64,000 nt of DNA, from contig JAFSPA010000012.1 in NCBI GenBank assembly GCA_017443145.1, positions 62,001-126,000 on the forward strand, written 5' to 3'. The DNA is from Paludibacteraceae bacterium (GTDB lineage Bacteria > Bacteroidota > Bacteroidia > Bacteroidales > Paludibacteraceae). Below, one piece after another: positions 59,986 through 64,000 of this stretch. Made by a program: the position numbers and the translations under genes. Below the pieces are notes generated by a model. It was not told the DNA's origin and did not search any database. It saw only the letters and a list, made by a program, of their open reading frames with translations. The stretch's first letter is position 1. The number at the start of each line of letters is the position of its first letter.

Positions 59986-62664
59986 CTACCACCAGTTAAC
60001 AGGTTTGTTCGTCGAGTCTGTGCTCGATTTGTCGTATTTCAGGTCTGCCAGCATCGACGCGTTAACGCCTATGTGGAAGTTAAAACTCTTAAACGGACCG
60101 ATTGGCACAAAACTACACGACATACTCCAGCAGTGTAAGTCTCTGGAAACGGTGAAGTTAGCACTCGATATCTTCTTTGCCTTGAAGTCATAGGATGCAC
60201 TTCCGCTGGCTTTCCAACCGGCACCCAGACCGATGGAACCGCTGAAACTCAAGTTGTGAGTAAGCTCCATCTTATATTGCATCTTCTCGTAGTCGAACGT
60301 GCTGCTGTTGCCGTAACGGATGGAGTAACTAATGCTGAAAGACCACGGGATATTCGTCGCCACAAAGCCGTCATCCGCCTTATCGTCATGATGATTATGC
60401 CGCCTGAGTTTACTATTAGTCATCGAACCGTCGTCTTGCACTTCCATATTCTCAAGGTTCACATCGTCGTCGTGCTTATCTTCATCTTTCTTACCAAACC
60501 ATTTCTTGAAGGTCTGGTTATTGAACGTATAGCTGATGCTCATGTTCGTTCCGCTCCAATGCGGGAAGCGTTTGTTGTGCCAGTATTGCTTATTGGTGCG
60601 CACAGGCTGTCCTAACGCGTTCAATTCATACATATACGGATCCAGCGTCGTACTCAGGTTGATGGTGTAGTTCACTTTCGGCACTTTGATACGCAGGTTA
60701 ACCGAGAACAGGTCGAAGTTCATCGAGTCCGCCAGGAAGTTATAACCGCCGTTGATGCTGAAGTTATCAATAACCGAATAGACGTTAAACGGCTTGGTAC
60801 CGGTAGTGTCCTTGTCGTTACGCACTTTCACTTCCAGATTGTTAGCCAGACCGAAGGTTATTTTTCCTGTGTTACCGCTTGGCGCGCCGCCATACAGACT
60901 TCCTGTAAATCGGTCGTAGGTCTGGTGCACAAAGACAGGGTTGCCGTTATCGTCGTATTTCTGCACCTTCAAACCCGTCGACGGGTCAATAACGTCCGTA
61001 TAAACAGGCTGATCGTAACTGCCGAAATAGCCCCAACCTTTCTTACCGAAGTCCGGGTGATAACTGAAACCGAGCGTCGGAGTCAATATATGCCTAAACT
61101 TCTCCACCTTGCCTTTCGGGAATAACTTCTTTATCGGCGTGTAGAAACCATATATCTTCGTTGATAGGTTGATACCGACATTGAAGTCAAACACGTTGTA
61201 GAACCCGTTCGTCGTATCGCGTTGCAGCGATTGTGTCTGGTCGTTCCATCGCTGGTCCACCCGTTGGAAATACATCTTGTCATTGAGGTTGATAGACGGC
61301 GTCACACTCAGGTACTTGAACAGCATAAACGATGCCGAGATTGGAATAGAGTGCTTCAAACCGGTCTGCCAATCGCGCAGGAAGTTCGAGTGCAGCACTC
61401 GGTCCTCCTTGATATTGCTTACCGCTATTTTTCCGTTACCGGTATAACTCAAGGCAATCTTCTCGTACCAACGCTCTTTGCCCACAGGTTTCTTGCGCTT
61501 GAACGGATAGACACGAGCCATAGATACCGACAGATCGGGCAGCGTCAGACTCAGCGTCGAGTCTTTGGTTCGCTGGTTAATAAGCGCACTCACGCTGATC
61601 GACCACGGACTATCCGGGAAACGCTGCGTGTAGCTCACACTGGATGACTTTGTGTTCTCCGAACTCAGCTGCGGGTTGTAGTAACTGTTGATATTAATAC
61701 GGTTGTAGCCAGACGTCGAGAAGTTCACACTTGCCGAGAAGTTATTGTACGGATTCGCTTTCGCATCCTGCGTATGAGTCCATTGAATGGAGAAGTTGGT
61801 GGACTTGGTGTAATCCGGCATATCTCGCTCACCCGTCACGTCGGTTCGGTAGTTGATATTGATATTTCCTCGGAAATAGTACCGCAACAGATAGTTCGAA
61901 CGCGCACGGATAGCCCATGTACCTTTGGTGTAGATATCACCCGTTATCTCCAAGTCGGCGTAGTCGCACAGCGCAAAGTAGTAACCGATATTATTGAGGT
62001 ATAGACCGCGCTCGTAGTTATCTCCGAAGCTCGGCATAATCAAACCGCTTGTGTAACTGTCTGTAAACGGGAAGAATCCAAACGGAATAGCGAGTGGAGT
62101 AGGCACATCGCCCACAACAAGATACGCAGGACCCGTCGCGATATAGTTCTTCGGCTTCACTTTGGCTTTCGTCAGATGCAAGTAGAAGTGCGGATGTTCG
62201 TGGTTATCGCACGTCGTGTACTTACCACCCGCCATCATCATGATGTCGTCATCCATCTTCTTCGTCTTCTCTGCCAGCACAAATCCTTCGCCTTGCTGCG
62301 TCACCACGTTGCGGATGATACCTTTCTTCGTCTTGAGGTTGTACGTAATCTCTTTCGACTCATACTCATCTTTCTTATCCTTAAACAGTGGTTTTCCCAC
62401 GTACTCGTCATTAATGCTGTCGTACACGCCGCTCGCGTAGATAAGGTTACTGTCCATGTTGCAGCGGATATAATCCGACTCCAACTCCATTTCCTCGTAC
62501 AGAATCTTACCGTTACCGTGCAGATAAGCATTGCCCTTACCCGTCATCACCATCGAGTCCTTTGACGAGTAAGTAATCGGAGCACTCAGCTTCGATTGTC
62601 CCCACATAGGCACACTCATGCCTAATAGCAGAATTAGCAATATGTTTCGTACGCGTATGTGCAC
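59986..62664 (-). CDS. lptD: LPS-assembly protein LptD-like
   Basis: 892-aa outer membrane protein that inserts LPS. The start is taken as GTG 62664 (VHIRVRNILLILLLG), giving a signal peptide ending 'MSVPMWGQ'. The ATG at 62715 lies upstream of the -7 box (62685-62692) and cannot be used from this promoter. Residues ~25-190 form the LptA-like jellyroll ('SKDSMVMTGKGNAYLHGNGK'); the rest is a long beta-barrel with many aromatic strands, ending 'NWW'. A charged low-complexity loop (Asp/His/Lys) lies near residue ~745-775. First gene of lptD-slyD-der. Confidence 0.88.
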   Translation of the reverse strand: MHIRVRNILLILLLGMSVPMWGQSKLSAPITYSSKDSMVMTGKGNAYLHGNGKILYEEMELESDYIRCNMDSNLIYASGVYDSINDEYVGKPLFKDKKDEYESKEITYNLKTKKGIIRNVVTQQGEGFVLAEKTKKMDDDIMMMAGGKYTTCDNHEHPHFYLHLTKAKVKPKNYIATGPAYLVVGDVPTPLAIPFGFFPFTDSYTSGLIMPSFGDNYERGLYLNNIGYYFALCDYADLEITGDIYTKGTWAIRARSNYLLRYYFRGNININYRTDVTGERDMPDYTKSTNFSIQWTHTQDAKANPYNNFSASVNFSTSGYNRININSYYNPQLSSENTKSSSVSYTQRFPDSPWSISVSALINQRTKDSTLSLTLPDLSVSMARVYPFKRKKPVGKERWYEKIALSYTGNGKIAVSNIKEDRVLHSNFLRDWQTGLKHSIPISASFMLFKYLSVTPSINLNDKMYFQRVDQRWNDQTQSLQRDTTNGFYNVFDFNVGINLSTKIYGFYTPIKKLFPKGKVEKFRHILTPTLGFSYHPDFGKKGWGYFGSYDQPVYTDVIDPSTGLKVQKYDDNGNPVFVHQTYDRFTGSLYGGAPSGNTGKITFGLANNLEVKVRNDKDTTGTKPFNVYSVIDNFSINGGYNFLADSMNFDLFSVNLRIKVPKVNYTINLSTTLDPYMYELNALGQPVRTNKQYWHNKRFPHWSGTNMSISYTFNNQTFKKWFGKKDEDKHDDDVNLENMEVQDDGSMTNSKLRRHNHHDDKADDGFVATNIPWSFSISYSIRYGNSSTFDYEKMQYKMELTHNLSFSGSIGLGAGWKASGSASYDFKAKKISSANFTVSRDLHCWSMSCSFVPIGPFKSFNFHIGVNASMLADLKYDKSSTDSTNKPVNWW

Positions 62665-62684
62665 ACTTACGCAAATTAAGCCCG

Positions 62685-62716
62685 CAAAATTACTACAAAA
62701 AAATGAAATGTACAAA
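62685..62716 (-). promoter_or_regulatory. Promoter of lptD operon
   Basis: Minus strand: TTTG (62716-62713), 20 nt, TAATTTTG (62692-62685). Decides the GTG start of lptD. Confidence 0.78.
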
Positions 62717-62776
62717 AAAAACGCAAAAAATCGTAAAAAAAAGCAGCTTTTTTATGTGATTTTGCATTTTTTGTGG

Positions 62777-62800
62777 ACGTTTGCACAATTGTGCGAACGT
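62777..62800. promoter_or_regulatory. 24-bp palindrome, possible operator
   Basis: ACGTTTGCACAA followed by TTGTGCGAACGT: an inverted repeat with no spacer and one mismatched pair out of twelve. Located about 60 bp upstream of the lptD promoter and downstream of the substrate-binding protein gene. The lack of a loop suggests a protein-binding site, not a terminator. Confidence 0.5.
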
Positions 62801-62801
62801 T

Positions 62802-62846
62802 ATTTCGGAGGGAACCCACCCCGTAGGGGAAGGGGCGTGCCGAAAT
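62802..62846. other. Imperfect hairpin between lptD and the substrate-binding protein
   Basis: ATTTCGG (62802-62808) pairs with CCGAAAT (62840-62846), and inside it CCCC (62819-62822) pairs with GGGG (62826-62829). A 3'-end structure for the gene at 62880 is possible; no clear T-run on the minus strand. Confidence 0.45.
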
Positions 62847-62879
62847 ACAATTTTATTTTATAATAGGGGAAGCTTCTAC

Positions 62880-64000
62880 CTATTTTACTTGCTCCGAAAA
62901 CACAAATTCCTTATCCTCAACCAACTCCGGATAAAGTATCTTTATCAAGTCCTGCAGAATATAATCCGGTCGAACAACACCCAACTCCCAGAAATCATTT
63001 CCACCTGTCGACGTCGTCCTTTTCGCAAAGTTATATACTTCGCCATTTTGATACGACTTAAACCATGTATGTTTCTCGTCCAACTGCTTCAATTCTGCCA
63101 AACTTTTCGCGGGACAGCCAACCCACACATCCGCATCTCGGAAAGTGTGAATAACACTTTCTATACCCAGCGGAATAGAAAAATGCGACGTGTCATTTTG
63201 GAAAGCATAATCTGCACCTGCATCCTTAAATAATTGCCCCATAAATGTCTGTCCTGCAGGCATATACCATGTTCCGCGGAAGTTGTTTCCCGACATAATC
63301 GTTCGCTTCTTTTTCACCTGTTCCGTCTGTATCTTTAACGCCTCATACGACTGTACTACTTCGGCAAAAATCGAATCAGCTTGCGGCAACTTGTCGTATA
63401 GTGCTCCGACGACTCGAATCCACTCGGCTCGCGCCAACGGATCATTCTCTGTCCACTCATTATTATACAACACCGGAAGTCCCACCGAATTGAGCTTTGC
63501 AGTTGCCGCATCGCCCTGCGCATAAGTCGATACCATCACCACATCTGGACTGGTTCTCACTATCAATTCCACATTCGGAGTCATAGCATCACCTGTATTG
63601 CTCACTTTATGCCCGTCTTTTGGCTCAAAAAGCTCCTGATTATACACAATTTCCGGACTACAAATGCCATACACACTTTCCAGGCAATTTAACGCCTTCA
63701 AAAATCCTATATGTGTACTGCTAGTCAACGAGATACGCTGAATCGGCACCTCCAGGCGAATACCGTCTTTCGGTACATCAACCCCTCTACGAATGTCTTC
63801 GTCAAGCGCTCCGACATTCTCTCTTCGCACAAGATAATAGGTCTGCAAAATCTGGCCGCTTTGCCACGGACTAAAAACCACTAATTTTGTCCACTTTCCG
63901 CCATCCGAAATCGTAAATCCTTTGGCAAATTGGTTACCTGAAATTGCACTTTCGGAGGTTGATTTTCGTTGGCAGCCAGCCATCATCATTAATCCGCAGA
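62880..64000 (-). CDS. ABC transporter substrate-binding lipoprotein (iron/cobalamin type), 5' truncated by window edge
   Basis: At least 369 aa. The frame is open to the window end (CGLMMMAGCQRK), so the signal peptide begins outside; 'MMMAGC' looks like a lipobox with the acylated Cys. The body has the two-lobed class III binding-protein layout ('NTGDAMTPNVELIVRTSPDVVMV' then 'ARAEWIRVVGALYDK' and 'DADVWVGCPAKSLAEL'). This group binds ferric siderophores, haem or vitamin B12. Permease and ATPase genes are not in the window. A companion locus upstream is likely. Ligand unknown. Confidence 0.85.
   Translation of the reverse strand, partial: CGLMMMAGCQRKSTSESAISGNQFAKGFTISDGGKWTKLVVFSPWQSGQILQTYYLVRRENVGALDEDIRRGVDVPKDGIRLEVPIQRISLTSSTHIGFLKALNCLESVYGICSPEIVYNQELFEPKDGHKVSNTGDAMTPNVELIVRTSPDVVMVSTYAQGDAATAKLNSVGLPVLYNNEWTENDPLARAEWIRVVGALYDKLPQADSIFAEVVQSYEALKIQTEQVKKKRTIMSGNNFRGTWYMPAGQTFMGQLFKDAGADYAFQNDTSHFSIPLGIESVIHTFRDADVWVGCPAKSLAELKQLDEKHTWFKSYQNGEVYNFAKRTTSTGGNDFWELGVVRPDYILQDLIKILYPELVEDKEFVFSEQVK

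Overview
The window is one contiguous stretch of a Bacteroidales (phylum Bacteroidota) chromosome. The evidence is: eighteen promoters of the Bacteroidota type (TTTG or CTTG, 20 nt, TAnnTTTG); near-absence of Shine-Dalgarno sequences; type IX secretion genes porU and porV; a fused DUF5723/thrombospondin-3/OmpA outer membrane protein; a Bacteroidota-type LptD; and an InlB-repeat surface protein with a short C-terminal sorting-like tail. A gut or other anaerobic lifestyle fits the indolepyruvate:ferredoxin oxidoreductase fermentation cluster. Genus cannot be fixed by eye.

Layout. 1-1938: 3' part of a secreted leucine-rich/InlB-repeat protein. 2007-4941 (-): queF-queC-queD-queE plus an AraC regulator, the preQ1 arm of queuosine synthesis. 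5090-6499: MBL/beta-CASP hydrolase. 6586-6660: tRNA-Pro(TGG). 6763-13716 (+): aminotransferase, nucleotidyltransferase, iorA, iorB, second aminotransferase and CoA-transferase, a plausible route from aromatic amino acids to aryl acetates. 13746-14318 (-): MBL hydrolase. 14515-15822: WG-repeat lipoprotein. 15949-21871 (-): lipoprotein, DUF5723-OmpA protein, YebC and RsmG. 21961-23400 (-): RecD-like helicase, divergent from an SRP-like RNA (about 23462-23680). 23679-28686 (-): amidase-like secreted protein, rlmD and subtilisin-like protease. 28749-29468: gene-free, repeat-rich. 29469-32989 (-): an AT-rich accessory island holding an aminotransferase-like enzyme and a nucleotidyltransferase-LicD fusion, a structured leader, and a PIN toxin-antitoxin pair whose toxin carries a nonsense codon. 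33125-38672 (+): gcvP, two YitT-like membrane proteins and a patatin. 38669-40461 (-): thioesterase and alkaline phosphatase. 40570-42138: acyl-CoA synthetase. 42196-42268 (-): tRNA-Glu(CTC). 42473-46627 (+): nadE-murB-murA. 46787-48690: small hypothetical plus DsbD. 48799-50930: DUF349 protein and ftsE. 50895-57962 (-): FAH-like protein, porU, porV, ispF, hypothetical, aroK and sufE. 58057-62664 (-): lptD, SlyD-like isomerase and der. 62880-64000 (-): substrate-binding lipoprotein, running off the window.

Most genes are housekeeping and tightly packed, often with 4-nt ATGA overlaps. The most unusual parts are the gene-free region 28749-29468, the island at 29469-32989 with its leader, the strict geometry of divergent promoters, the short shared C-terminal tails on secreted proteins beside porU/porV, and a degenerate FAH-like gene heading the porU-porV operon.
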